From NCBI RefSeq assembly GCF_020379485.1, contig NC_063444.1, positions 1,870,652 to 1,934,651 of the forward strand: 64,000 bases of DNA, written 5' to 3'. A program made the position numbers and the translations under genes. Source of the stretch: Brassica napus. Lineage: Eukaryota > Streptophyta > Magnoliopsida > Brassicales > Brassicaceae. This document shows, piece by piece, positions 23,905 to 42,845 of the stretch. How positions within the stretch are numbered: position 1 is the stretch's first letter; each line of letters begins with the position of its first letter. The notes beneath the pieces were generated by a model. That model was not told the origin of the DNA, searched no databases, and saw only the letters and a program-made list of their open reading frames with translations.

Positions 23905-25336
23905 TGATTGTCAAATTCAGACAGTCTCTAAGAATATATTGGTTTCTGTCGTGCATGAATCAGTTGAAGTATATTCAAATCGTATACAAAGCGACGATGT
24001 GTTTTTGAAAGAAAAGTTTGATTTTGTATGTTGTTGCTATGATTAATCTGCCTAGATTTTTAATTATTATTATTAATTTGATTTGCTTTGTATGTTGTGC
24101 AGTTGTATTTTTTTGTATTTAATAACCATGCAACTATATAGAAGTCTGTTATTTTGTTTCAGTTACTTTTTACGCGCCAATTCTTTGGCCACCCGTCATC
24201 ATAGTAGTAAAAACAGATTCAAAAACGTTACAAGTTACAAAGTAAAACCAAACATCTGAGGATTCATGACCGACACCACTCTTTTATTTGTGAAAAGTGA
24301 AAACTTACGAGTTATGTTGTTTTCAGATAAATAAAATAATGACACTGTAAATATTATCCCATTTTAGGGGAGGTTTTGCACGAAAATGTGAATGTGAAAA
24401 ACATAGTCTAAACGAAACGTCGGTTGCATTAAACTGAGATGCACAGCCGACATAGCATTTGTCGGTGGGAGTAATATCGTCGGTGGACAAATTGTTTATT
24501 TATCATAATTAAAAAAACCTACATTATTTACATTAACTAATAAAAACCAGCATTATTTAACAAATAAGTTTTATGATTCAGTTTGTTTTTATACTAATGC
24601 GATGTTTGCTTCTGATTAAGCAAGCATCTGTTTAAAATTTTGTTTAGGTTACGAATGTGTTGATTGGTAAGAAAATGACACCAAAATTAAATTTGATATT
24701 ATAAGTTTTATTCAAGGTTGCGGCGTTACAAAGCATGTGAATATGAATGTCGCCAACAAAATATGTAAATAATACAAAAATGGTTTTGGTAGCGTTCTAT
24801 TTTACAGATTGGTGCCAATGAATGATTGTGTGTCGAACAGCCTTGAGTTTTGGTTTTATTTGAGTGTGAAAGACAGATACACACCTAGAAAAAAGCACAT
24901 CTTGATTACATGATTGAGACTTGCTAGCTCATCAAACGCCATTGGTGTTTTTCGTTTTTATATAGATTTATTTTAAACCCAACTGTGTTGTCTGGTATTG
25001 ATGAAGGGTCCTAATCGTCTAGAAAGAAAGTAAACATGCTTAGAAAAGAAACACACAAGATAAAAAGATATTTTTCGTTTTACAAATACAAAGATTGAAC
25101 AGTTTGAAGATGAAACAAAAGGTCACTAACTTCAACAATGGCCATAACAAACAAACATACAAACAACCACAAAGAGGTAGCTATTAGTCACAATGTAGTT
25201 AAACATTAGCTCAATCTTCCACATCTCTTTCTCCTTCTTCTTCTATGTGGTGAGCATTGAGATTTGTTGATCCCATGAACAAGAACACACCTTTGCAGTC
25301 AACAGATTAAACACACACATGCAAAAGCAACAACCT
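23905..25336. other. Spacer with 3' ends of the small gene and CPK5
   Basis: AT-rich, convergent intergenic DNA. Around 24420-24490 there are several CGTCGGT/GTCGGTGG words that could belong to an old repeat, but no boundary is visible. No protein-coding frame was recognised. Confidence 0.5.
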
Positions 25337-27984
<2,648 letters not shown>

Positions 27985-28028
27985 TAAAGACAGAGACTTT
28001 GACTCTCTCTGTTCTTCATCCAACGAAA

Positions 28029-28219
28029 CTGTTTATAGATAAAACAAAGTCAAACCTTCTAAAGTAACGAACTTTATCAATCACAAGAAGAAAAACAGCA
28101 AAACCCAGTTCAGATCAACAAGACAAGAACACAAGTATAGTACTAAAAAGTCAAGTCAAACATGAGTTTACTTTTAGTTGGGATCAGAAACAGAACAGAG
28201 GATCTAGTTATTCACTTAC
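28029..28219 (-). other. CPK5: 5' UTR intron of CPK5
   Basis: A donor ACTG/GTAAGTG at 28220/28219 and an acceptor AAACAG/TTTCG at 28029/28028 bracket about 190 bp of AT-rich DNA upstream of the coding start. After splicing the leader would contain an ATG at 28023 that is in frame with, and 13 codons ahead of, the canonical MGNSC start. Confidence 0.6.
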
Positions 28220-29937
28220 CAGTAATCAGAGAAGGGTGGAGAGAGAAGACTGAAGAGAACGGATATGGATTAGTAATCTGATTTAAAGGGGAAAAGAGAA
28301 AACTTGAGTGAGAGACGAAGGAAGGTGGAACAAGAAGGGGAAAGCTACAATATTTAATGTTTGTAATCACACAGTTTTTTTTTAATTCGAGATTCAAGTT
28401 AAAGAATAAAAATAGATATTTTCAGTTATTGATTGCTGAGAGGCTGGTCGGGCAATTAGATTCGTTGGATGAGAGTTTGTGTGTTTAATTTACGGCGACG
28501 ATTGTGCGACGAAAGTTCTTTAAGACTGCTGCCTTTAGTGCTCACCAGCTACTTCTGTCAGACTGACCCCTACGCGGTTTCCTCTCACCTTCTTGTCTTT
28601 GTAAGTATTATTTAAAGAATAGTGTTTTTGGTAGATTAGAGAATTTTTTTTTTTTGTTCGATGAACAAAATGATTATAAGTTGTTGACCAGTTGACCATT
28701 GACAAAGCCAACTCTTTTTTTTTTTTTTGTGGCCATTGACTTACAACTTCAAGTTTTGGATTCAGATTTAATCTCATACTAGTCATGAGCAAACTATATA
28801 AAAAAAAGGATTTAATCTGAAAAATTAGTTTCTTGTCAAATATTCATATAGATTTTCACTATGAATAATTTGGAGATCAATTCATTTCGGATGATGCCCA
28901 AACTGAACTATTAACCAAGGTTTATATGTGTGTTTTGTTATCTTGGATATAAAATATTTGAATCGATATGAATTCCAAAAGAAAAAAAAACAATCAATCA
29001 TATATACTAGTTAGTAGGTTTTAAATTAACTTGAACCCAACCACAAATTAAAAATATATGTATGTTTTATATTCTCTATATTTGAAAGATCTAAAATATG
29101 GAAAATATAATCCAAATTCGAACGAATACTCAAATGCTTACGGCTAAAACTCTCAATCCGTGTACAAAACCTTTTTTTTAGTATACTATAATTTAGTTGC
29201 AACTCTTAAGTCTTTTATTATTGTAAAAATGGTCATCAAAATAACTATAAAAATATCGGGTCAAAACAAGAGTTGGCTTGGATAAATGACATTAGCATAT
29301 TCGTTTTTATTATATTGGTAACACATACTAATATCATTACAAGTTTACAACTAGGATATTAGCACTAAACACGATGTTTTTATTTATATGGTCAACACGC
29401 TGAGTCCATGGCAAGAATTTCGGTTTATCTAGGCGCCGCCGGTTCGAGCCAATGCGGTTTAATTAATGGTTAGAGAGCTATGTACTCGAAGAAAAATTTT
29501 ACATGTGCGTTTGTCGTCTTCTCCAGCTCCTCCGAAGAGCTTTATTCCACACAGTTGCTACAACTTGAGTAAATTAAAGATATTTGTAGAAGACATTGCA
29601 ATGAATAAAGAAACAAAAGCTAGTGAGGTATATATGTTTTAAAGAATAAAGAAACAAGGGTCCCTGAAGGAGAAATAGTTAAATTAAAATTTCTCTTTAG
29701 TGAGTCAACATGTGTCTTTTTCAGAGATCTCCAAGCCATGCAATATTATGAGTTAATTCTCACAAATGTTAGTTTAGAATATGTTTATCAATAATGAAAA
29801 ATTAATTCGAAACAAACCTATAGAAACAACGGCTATTAGGAAATAAACCTAAGAACTACATCAATAGTGCAACATCTTAAATCTAGTTAAAGAGTTTGAA
29901 GTCTGACGGACTGGGTGTTTCATGTGAAATTAACATG

Positions 29938-30491
29938 GGCTCCGATTGGTAACCATCGCTTAATCGCGGAATCACAGAAATAATAGTTAAGCTGCGGAAA
30001 AAAATAATTAAGTGGCGGAAAATTTTAAAATTTGTAGAATGGTGGAATATATATATTAAACTAATGATTATAAATCTGAAAACAAGTAAAATGTATTAAA
30101 AATATTTTAGTTTTTATTATAAATATCTAGTTTATCTTTCAATATGTTTTAACAATAGATTAACATTTTATAATATAAAAGTTATAATAATTTTGTATTT
30201 ACAACATAACTATTCATCATTAAAAAATTATTAGTATGTATTTTAAATTATAAGATAGTATTAACATATAATTGAATAATATAAAAGTGTTAATTTTGTA
30301 AACTTTTCCACCATAATCTACTAAAACTCACTTTTCCACTTAATAAACTTTTTCTTTATAATTTTGTCAGCAAATGATTTGCGTTTTTGCGTTTTTTTTC
30401 AATTCCGCAACATTTTCTTGATTGATAAAATACTTGTGGAATCGCGTTTCATATACCATTCCGCTATCCCGCATGGTTACCAATCAAAGCC
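29938..30491. mobile_element. MITE-like element, 554 bp
   Basis: The ends are imperfect inverted repeats: GGCTCCGATTGGTAACCAT on the left and, read inversely on the right, GGCTTTGATTGGTAACCAT, both followed inward by GCGGAAT words. The direct repeat ATG flanks both ends (29935-29937 and 30492-30494). The interior is AT-rich without coding capacity, so it is a non-autonomous DNA transposon. The superfamily is uncertain. Confidence 0.75.
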
Positions 30492-31354
30492 ATGGTTCAC
30501 ATGACATCTGCATCTTATTTAACTATACCTGTGAACCATGTCTTTCTTGGGAATGAAAAGATATGTTAACCTTTTGACTAACCATGCAAACTATGTAGTG
30601 ATTCAAGATTTTGAACTATTTGAAGTGTTGAATAACTAGATGCATCCTCTTTTAACTTGCTTGTGGTTATGTTGTAATTGTGTGATGTTTCTCTCTCAGT
30701 TCTTTCTCTTTTCTCTCCTAAAATGCTAGTACTAGACATGATGAGCACTGGAAAATATCTTAACTAATAAACATGGTTCATTTTCCCCTCATTCTACGGA
30801 ATTTAAGCTGCAATGATGAACGATGAACTGCTAGATGTAGACAGAAGAATCATTTTTTTTTTATTAGTAGACAGAAGAATCATATATATACTCGATTCTT
30901 CTGTTCTTATATTTGTGTGGCGTGTGTTGTTCTTTCCATACATAAAGTTTTGTTCTATATATCAAAAAAGTCTGGAGCCATAAATACTCAAAAACCAATT
31001 TGGATACGTATTTTTCTATGTTCAAAATACATCAACCGTCACGGTCAAAATATATGAACTTTAACAACGACGTCTAACAAATACAGATATTTGCTTTGAG
31101 GAAGCCAATAGTTGTAGTCACATAGTAGCATGTTTTGTTTTGTTGATCTAGATTTGTAAATCACAAATACAAGTCCTGATTTGTGTTAATAAGAACGTCG
31201 AGTGGAGTTAAAATGATGCCATTGTATACCTTAGTAAAATCATCATTAGTTTCTTTTTCTTTACTGTATAACGAGTTTGAATGCTTTTGGAAAACGAATA
31301 TACGAATCATCAATCTAATTTTTTCTTCCCTTTTAACTTTGTAAGAAAAATATA

Positions 31355-31605
31355 CTCCCTTGTTCCCGAAAGAAAAAATTTTTAGAGTATGCACGCTTAT
31401 TAAAAATTTAATAAATGTTTATAGTTTAATTTATTTTTTACTTTATTATACATTTTCCAATAATTTTCCTCCAATGAAATGTAATCAATTCAAATATTCT
31501 CAATTAATGTTCTTCAAAAGTATAAAAAAGTACCTTAACAATATAAAAAATCTATCTTTGTGGAACAAAAAAAAATCTAAAACATCTTACTTTCGGGAAC
31601 GGAGT
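31355..31605. mobile_element. Stowaway-type MITE, 251 bp
   Basis: The terminal inverted repeats are CTCCCTTGTTCCCGAAAG on the left and, inversely, ACTCCGTTCCCGAAAG on the right. TA dinucleotides flank both ends (31353-31354 and 31606-31607), as expected for Tc1/mariner-derived Stowaway elements. Its interior matches an older copy at about 54.0-54.5 kb. Confidence 0.75.
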
Positions 31606-32764
31606 TACTAGTAATTACTAAGGTTAAAATGTTCATCTTGCTCTAACAGACTCACACTATTAGCTAAAGTTTAAGTGTCTCATTCTGTCTGGACAATATT
31701 CTCCATAATTGAGTTTTTCCTTTTTTTTCTTTCTTTCTTGGATTAATTATGAAAAAAGTTGAAATGATTCGAAGATGCTTTTTGGATATGCAAACAAACT
31801 AAACTTTACTCTTATCAATAGCTTTATTTTCATAACATCAGATATTTTTCTATAATTTCTTATAAGATAATTAAATATTTCGAAAACCAATCCATTTTCA
31901 TATTTACAAAAAGTATCATCAACCTTATGTCGACCAGATAAAACTCATTCGTTCTACAAAGTACAATTGGTAGAAGTAATTTAACCTTTTCACATTTGTA
32001 CTCCACGAGTCCCTGACAAGATGGTGTGATAAAGAAGAGCTTGTCGAAAAATGTGAAAATATTTAACGGTGAGAATGAACGATGTACAAACTCGTGGCCC
32101 CAAATCGACTTTTAATAAGATTATATTTTTGACTTTTTTTAGTGTTTTAATCCTCTGAAAGATTCTTCTGTATGCAAACACGAGAGAGAGGAAAGAAGAG
32201 AGCACACATACGTGGTTCGACAAGACAGGAGCTAAGCGGCAGCTGTCGCTAATCCCGTAGGCTCTGTTCACAGTCCTTTCGTATCTTAAAAGTAATATAT
32301 TTTTTTAATTAATCTTAATTTAACCAAAATGGAAAAGAAAAAGAATGCTTTTTTTTTTTTTTATTGCGTAGTGACGCCATTGAAGCGGCTCATCACTGAT
32401 ATGATAGTGTTGGCTTCTTCTTATTTCTTACATCCAGAGTGCAACTTGCAAACCCTAGTTTCCATCTCTCTCCCTCTCTATATATCATTACTCTCTGGCG
32501 CTTGCTTTAGATTCTCTCTTCCTTTTTATTCTTCTCTTTGATTGTGACACACCTCTGTCTCTCCAAGTACTTCTTAGGTTCTGTTCTTTTGACGTCACTT
32601 TGTTTCTTTTCAGTTCGGTTGTTATGTTCTTAGGTCATGCTTTTTTGGTTTATCTCATCTTTTGCTCATAAGGGTTTGTTTAATTTTTCGACTTTCAGGT
32701 GGGTTTTGATTCTGTTTTGCAAAATTCACTTCAGATTTATTGAGAAGAGATAAAATAAAAAATT

Positions 32765-35711
32765 ATGAGTGGAGCTGTGCTTGTTGCTGTTGCTGCTGCT
32801 ATTGGCAACTTGTTACAAGGATGGGACAACGCAACTATTGCAGGTGATTAATTTGATTGTCATGATTCTAAACCCTTAACTATGTGTATAAATGGTTAGG
32901 ATCAGAACCAAAGTAAAGATTTTGATGGTTAATTGATACAGTTTATGTTTGAACAAAAAAAAAAAAAAATTGATACAGTTATTTGATTGTGTGATCTTTG
33001 GGGTCTACGCAGGAGCTGTGTTGTACATAAAGAAGGAGTTTCATCTAGAGAGTAACCCATCAATGGAAGGCTTGATTGTGGCCATGTCACTTATTGGTGC
33101 TACTCTGATCACAACATGGTCTGGAGGAGTAGCTGATTGGCTTGGTCGCCGTCCCATGCTCATACTCTCATCAGTTCTATACTTCGTTGGTTCTCTAGTG
33201 ATGCTTTGGTCTCCAAATGTTTATGTGCTGCTTTTCGGAAGGTTGCTAGATGGGTTTGGGGTCGGACTTGTGGTCACGCTTGTTCCTATCTATATATCTG
33301 AAACTGCGCCTCCCGAGATAAGAGGACTGTTGAATACGCTTCCGCAGTTCGCTGGCTCTGGAGGGATGTTCTTGTCTTACTGTATGGTTTTCGGAATGTC
33401 TTTGATGCCATCTCCTAGCTGGAGGTTGATGCTTGGTGTCCTTTTTGTGCCTTCGCTTGTGTTTTTCTTCCTCACAATCTTCTTCTTGCCTGAGTCTCCG
33501 AGGTGGCTAGTGAGTAAAGGTCGAATGCTTGAAGCGAAGAGGGTTCTTCAGAGGCTACGTGGTCGAGAAGATGTGTCCGGTTAGTCTTTAAATCATTCTC
33601 AGTCTAATTTTTACATCAATTAAGATATATATTTTCTTAAACATATTACAAATTATTAGAAATATTACAGACGATTCTATAAAATGATTTTTTAGTCTCT
33701 TTAATGTTTTTTTATGTGGTAATGCATATAGGTGAGATGGCTTTGTTGGTCGAGGGACTTGGGATTGGAGGTGAAACAACCATAGAGGAATATATAATCG
33801 GTCCTGCGGATGACGTTGCTGATGATCTTGACATAGCTGTGGATAAGGATCAGATTAAGCTGTACGGTGCGGAAGAAGGGCTGAGTTGGGTTGCTAGGCC
33901 AGTCAAAGGAGGAAGCACTGTGAGTGTTCTGTCTCGCCTCGGAAGTACAATGAGCAGGAGGCAAGGCTCCTTGGTCGATCCACTTGTCACACTCTTTGGG
34001 AGCGTTCACGAGAAGATGCCGGAGACTGGAAGCATGAGGAGTGCCTTGTTCCCACATTTTGGGAGTATGTTCAGCGTAGGAGGGAATCAAACAAGGAACG
34101 AGGAATGGGATGAAGAGAATCTTGTCGGAGAAGGTGAGGACTATCCAACGGACCGTGGAGAAGATTCTGATGATGATCTACATTCTCCGTTGATCTCACG
34201 TCAGACAACAAGCATGGAGAAAGACATGCACTCAGGTCACGGACCTCTTTCTACCTTCAGACATGGGAGCCAAGTGCAGGGAGCTCATGGGGAAGGAGGA
34301 GGAGCGGGGAGTATGGGGATTGGAGGTGGGTGGCAAGTGGCGTGGAAATGGACTGAACGAGAAGATGAGTCAGGACAGAAAGAAGGTGGGTTTAAGAGGA
34401 TTTACTTGCATCAAGAAGGCTTCCCTGGATCTCGACGTGGCTCCATTGTTTCATTGCCTGGAGGAGGTGAAGGAACCGGTGAGGCAGAGTTTGTACAAGC
34501 GTCTGCTTTGGTTAGCCAACCGGCTCTTTACTCCAAAGACCTTCTCAGGGAACATACGATTGGTCCTGCCATGGTTCATCCATCCGAAACAGTTAAGGGT
34601 TCACTTTGGCATGATCTTCAGGATCCTGGAGTCAAACGTGCTCTATTCGTAGGAGTTGGTCTACAGATACTTCAGCAGGTAATCTAAACTAGATAGAGAC
34701 ATCTAGGCCTGGGATTTTGATCCGAACTAACCAAAATAACCGAATTTATCCGATTTTTTTGACAAAATTAAACCGAAATCTAACCAAAATTAAAACTTCG
34801 GTAGAATTTTCAAAAACCAAACTAACAAACCAAATTTTATTTCGGGTAATTCTGTAAGATTTATGTTAAACTAAACTAACCGAAAACCAAACTAACCGAA
34901 CCCGCAGGCCTAGAGACATCAATATCAGCATATATGTTTTTTTTTCGGTTTAAGATAAATATATGTTTGTCTGACTCCTCTTGGAACTGCAGTTCTCAGG
35001 CATCAATGGAGTTCTTTATTACACACCTCAAATCCTAGAGCAGGCAGGTGTTGGGATTCTACTATCAAACTTGGGGATTAGTTCTTCCTCATCATCTCTA
35101 CTTATAAGTGCATTGACAACCTTTGTGATGTTACCTGCAATAGCTGTTGCAATGAGGCTCATGGATCTCTCTGGTCGAAGGTGATTTAAAAAAAAAACAT
35201 AAATACTTCCTGTGTTATTTGTTTGATTCATGAAGCTAAATGAAACAATGATGTGTGTTTTTGCAGGACGTTGCTGCTCACTACGATTCCAATCTTGATA
35301 TCATCTCTAATAGTCTTAGTAATCTCGAATCTAGTCCACATGAACAGCATTGTCCACGCGGTCTTATCAACAGTAAGCGTTGTCCTCTACTTCTGTTTCT
35401 TCGTGATGGGTTTTGGTCCTACTCCAAACATCCTCTGCTCAGAGATCTTCCCAACTCGAGTACGTGGAATCTGCATAGCCATTTGTGCTCTCACGTTCTG
35501 GATATGTGACATTATCGTCACTTACAGTCTCCCTGTACTGCTTAAATCCATTGGACTTGCTGGTGTGTTTGGAATGTATGCAGTCGTCTGTTGCATCTCG
35601 TGGGCCTTTGTGTACCTTAAAGTCCCCGAAACTAAAGGGATGCCGCTTGAAGTCATCACTGAGTTCTTCTCTGTTGGAGCTAGACAAGCTGAAGCTGAAA
35701 AAAACAACTGA
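32765..35711 (+). CDS. TMT2: Tonoplast monosaccharide transporter 2 (TMT2/TST2)
   Basis: Major-facilitator sugar transporter of the vacuolar membrane, which moves sugars into the vacuole against protons; TST2 orthologues load sucrose or hexoses. Five exons join into 741 codons: 32765-32843, 33013-33579, 33732-34678, 34993-35180, 35267-35711. The first half carries six predicted helices with WLGRRPML, RLLDGFGVG and PESPRWLVSKGR. A long hydrophilic central loop (about residues 220-510) follows, rich in Ser, Gly and acidic residues (GEGEDYPTDRGEDSDDD); such a loop is the hallmark of TMT proteins. The second half has QQFSGINGVLYYTPQ, PETKGMPLEVI and six more helices. The start is MSGAVLVAVAAAIGNLLQGW. 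Intron 3 contains a small element with a 10-bp target duplication. Position matches At4g35300. Confidence 0.92.
34704..34910. mobile_element. Short CCGAA-rich element with 10-bp target duplication in TMT2 intron 3
   Basis: The element starts TAGGCCTGGG and ends CCCGCAGGCC, giving short inverted ends. It is flanked by the direct repeat TAGAGACATC at 34694-34703 and 34911-34920. The body is CCGAA/AACCAAA-rich. A clean flanking duplication shows that this repeat type is mobile, not just simple sequence. Confidence 0.75.
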
Positions 35712-36449
35712 GAAACAAAAAGACAGGAGTTCAATGTTTGTAATGTTACCATGTTGGTGTGGATTTGTTGTTGTGTTTCTACTTTGTGCAGTAATAATCA
35801 CCTCTCTCTGTTTCTTCTCCCTCTGGTTGAGAGAAAAAAAGTTTCAGACTTTCTAGTACAAATCTCTTCTTTTTTTGGAACACAATTTACTTTCAGTACA
35901 AATCTCTTTATTATCATTTACTCAATGTCCAACAAATAGCTAGTCAATAGTTAGATGTTTTATATGAGATTATTGATTAAACGGGTTTTAGACCGATTTT
36001 TTAAGTATCTAGATAAAAATCGGTCTAAAAATTTTGTTTAGGTCCAAATTGTCATTTACGCGCGTTGTCTACACTGATTTTTAGAACACTACACTTACCA
36101 TTTGCAGAATCCATAAATTAAGAACAAGAACAATTTCCACAAAGATAAATTAAAAAATAAAACTCGAAAGATAAAGGGAGATGTAAAGTTTTTCTTCTGT
36201 AAGATTATACAATACAGCTTAAGCTTTGTCTTGCAGCTTTATGTTATGCATTGCCATTAATATATATACTTTATGGTTATGCACTAATATATACATATAG
36301 TGTTAAAAATGTTCCATATACTTTTGTCAAAATCCCGTCCTTACTACTAAACGTATGAGGTATGTTGTCTGCATATTTCTTCACTGCATCATCTTTGATC
36401 TCTGAAGAAGATGGGCTTGCTTGAGTAATGATTAGATCCATCACATTGG
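35712..36449. other. Convergent 3' region between TMT2 and GLR3.2
   Basis: Contains the TMT2 and GLR3.2 3' UTR regions, a 16-bp perfect hairpin and a dispersed repeat fragment at about 36037-36092. No gene was recognised. Confidence 0.55.
35986..36030. repeat. Perfect 16-bp hairpin downstream of TMT2
   Basis: The arms TTTTAGACCGATTTTT (35986-36001) and its exact inverse (36015-36030) are separated by a 13-base loop. It adjoins a repeat fragment shared with BIG4 intron 1, so it is probably part of a small transposon rather than a gene element. Confidence 0.65.
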
Positions 36450-40110
<3,661 letters not shown>

Positions 40111-40395
40111 TGCTTTTGGCTCTTAATCAGTTCCTGAAACACCAAGTTTAAATAATAAAAAAACAACAATTAGAGACAAAACTCCCAAAATACTTGGAAC
40201 TAGAATCTTGTAATGAAGAAAAGATAAGGCAAAGAAAGTAGCTTTCACACCGGAAGTGAAAAAGAAGTGTCACGAGGACTAAACCACCCTTACCTCAAAC
40301 ATATAAGGGAAGACAAACGCTTGGCAAGGAACTAGTGGCAGAGAGATGCCAAACCCCAAACCAAAACCATCCTTTAAAAAAAAAAGGAAAGATTC
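40111..40395 (-). promoter_or_regulatory. GLR3.2 leader and proximal promoter
   Basis: All that remains of the native sequence directly upstream of GLR3.2 before the solo LTR begins is 285 bp. It is A-rich, with a stretch CCAAACCCCAAACCAAAACC on the plus strand at about 40351-40371. No TATA box was identified with confidence. Confidence 0.4.
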
Positions 40396-42019
40396 TGTGA
40401 CACCCGTCACCTCCTATATGGAGGACAGCGTGTCACCCCCGACGCGTCATCATACAACAATGTGACACCCGTCTCCCTGACACTAAGGACGACGGGCCAC
40501 CAACAATATCCCGTAATATAAAAGCCCATAAACCCGACAACTCTCACCCATGCCCAAATAAAATCCGAAAGAAAAGTCCAATAGCACCAAGTCCGTCCAA
40601 ATATCACATACTTGTTTGTCTCACCTGAAAGGGGGAAGAGTGAGGGGTGAGCGACAGGGGAATCGCTCAGTGAGGTATGGGATGCTACCCCGAAGTCCAT
40701 GGACCCGGACATAGCACTCCGAATAAATATAATTTAATTCTAATGCATGTCAAACACAGTACCTAAAGTACTCAAGCAACAAACAATGGTCCTAGCGAGG
40801 TGCGCACTCGCCGCCCACTAACAGGCCAAAACACTACCGAAAAGGTGCTCGGTTCATACACACACCGAAAAAGTGCTCGGTAACACACGCCCGTAGACGA
40901 TTTATCGACACTTCCAGTCTACGGCTCAACCGGTCGACTAAAGTTGGCCGTGACCTCCATACAATCCGGCATACAGCAGTCCGACTCTGTATCCGTCTCC
41001 AAACAAAAACAATCCTAGCTAAGAATTTACATTAAGTGAAACAATCAATGTTGAATCCTCTAACCCCCTAGTTCCGGTTTATGCAAAGAACCTAAAACTA
41101 AACAAGCAATGACAGACTCGATTTCACACAGACGGAACACATTAGAAATAAATTATACTTATTCGAGGTCCTAAGCCGAATAAGAGGAGTTTGGGAATAG
41201 ACCCTCACCTTAGCAATAGAAAAGTGTTGTCTATGAACTCCAGCTGCTCAAATAGACTCCATATCTGAAATCAGATCGAAATTCTGAGTCAGAACGCCTT
41301 TCGAACGGTCGAAAACGGAACTGGTCAAGGTTTTTGGAAAAGTCAACCCGCTGGTCAAAGTCAACCCGGTCAAGCTTTGACCAGAAATCGATTTGACTAA
41401 ACCGACCGGTTTACCCTAACCGAAACGAAATCAATTTAAACCGGCTAACCGATCGGTTAACCGAGTCAACCGAGTTGACTCACTGAGTTGACTCGGCCGA
41501 GTTGACCGAGTCGCCGGCGAGTCACCGGTGTCGGTCACCGGCGGCGACGGCGATATTCCGGCGGCGGTTGTCGGCGGCGACGGCGGTATTCCGGCGGCGG
41601 GGGACGGTGGTCCGGCGGCGGCGCTGCGGCGGAGGACGGTGGTCCGGCGGCGGCGCGTGGAACTCACGCGCGCGCAGAGGCGAACTTCCGAAAGCGCGTG
41701 AGGCTTCGTCCGGGCTCCGATTGAGGCGTGGTTGGTGTCTACGGCTTCGTCTCGACGAGAGGAACACGATGGTGGTCTTGAATGCACGAGATTAACTACG
41801 GTTAGAAAGTTATGATCGATTTACTAAAACGACCGAAACATAACTCAAAACATGGCGGTTTCCGGTTACCTCGAGCTGCGGTTGATGGTGATGACGAGCT
41901 TGGCAACGTCCTGGCGTGCGGTGGCTCCGGCGAGGACTCTTGGTGAGCTCTCTCTCTCTCTCTCTCTCTCTAAAAGAAAAAAGAAACTTGACATTTGGAC
42001 AATGTTTGGGGTCATTACA
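40396..42019. mobile_element. Solo LTR, 1624 bp
   Basis: The element begins TGTGACACCC and ends GGGTCATTACA, i.e. TG...CA, and is flanked by a perfect 5-bp duplication GATTC (40391-40395 and 42020-42024). There is no second LTR, internal coding region, gag or pol, so it is a solo LTR left by recombination. The TGTGACACCC start and size resemble LTRs of Ty3/gypsy elements; this class call is an inference. It contains a strongly GC-rich, CGGCGG-repeat stretch (about 41500-41665) and a (CT)n microsatellite at about 41946-41972. Confidence 0.85.
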
Positions 42020-42446
42020 GATTCTTCAGGGACAGCGCAAAAAATCTAGCTGGAAGAAAGGAATGAGAAACAGGGGAAGAACGAGTGGGTATGCTTGAAG
42101 AAGACTTGGGGTAAAGTTGCAAACTTTCTAGTGGGATTTTATTACTTTCTTATTTTTCAAGATAAAAGGGTAAGGATTTGATTACTTAACAGTTCATGTA
42201 ATGGGAACAGTTACAGGCCGAGAAAAAAGGTTAAGAAGAAGGATATTTATTACATGGACAGGTAGACTAATCAACAGATAATTCGACAGCATTAGCCATT
42301 TTTTCAAAAATCTAAAACATTATGCTTTTGTTCTGTTTTGCAAGTTGACGAAGTGACCCTTTCTGTCCCCTAAGCCAAAGAAAAGGAGGAGAAAGAAGAT
42401 GATGACAATGTTAAAGAGTTAGTATTTATTGTTTAATTAAAGAAAC

Positions 42447-42689
42447 TGTTATGAAAGATTAGCCGCAAATGTTGAAAAATATAAAAGATATGGGGCTCGC
42501 TGCACTATTTGCACAGTGAATTTCTCTTCTATATAAACGATCGTTTCGATCGATTGTAATTACACCATTCCTTCTTCTTCTAATAACACATCCTCTCTTG
42601 CTATCAGTGTTATCTTCTCATACGGGTATAAAATTTTGCCCTTATTTAAATTTCTTCGATACAATAAAATTCTAGTTTTTTTTATAACA
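42447..42689 (+). repeat. Copia 5' LTR
   Basis: Starts TGTTATGAAAG and ends TTTTATAACA. It includes a TATA box TATATAAA at 42530-42537, followed closely by the palindrome-like CGATCGTTTCGATCG, and so should contain the promoter of the element. Confidence 0.95.
42530..42537 (+). promoter_or_regulatory. TATA box in Copia 5' LTR
   Basis: TATATAAA lies within the left LTR and is repeated identically in the right LTR at 48457-48464. Its position about 85 bases into the LTR fits an LTR promoter. Confidence 0.65.
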
Positions 42690-42845
42690 CGTTATCAGCA
42701 CGATCACTCTGCGATTCGGTAAAATTTATTTGTATCATTTATACCCTGTTATAATGGTCGGTATACCGCCTCTACTATTTTTTATATATCATGTTATAAT
42801 GGCCGGAATACCGCCTATATTATTTACTAGTAATTTAATTTATTT

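Larger units (their letters stand above)
28220..32764. other. Long AT-rich spacer between CPK5 and TMT2
   Basis: Divergent intergenic region of about 4.5 kb. The left end carries the CPK5 leader and promoter, and the right end the CT-rich TMT2 leader with a TATA-like CTATATATC at about 32477. Two MITE-like elements are listed separately. No credible coding frame was found. Confidence 0.55.

Noticed and set aside
41431..41795. Overlapping open frames in the GC-rich part of the solo LTR
   Set aside because: The translations are CGG-repeat low complexity on both strands, inside a bounded LTR; not genes.
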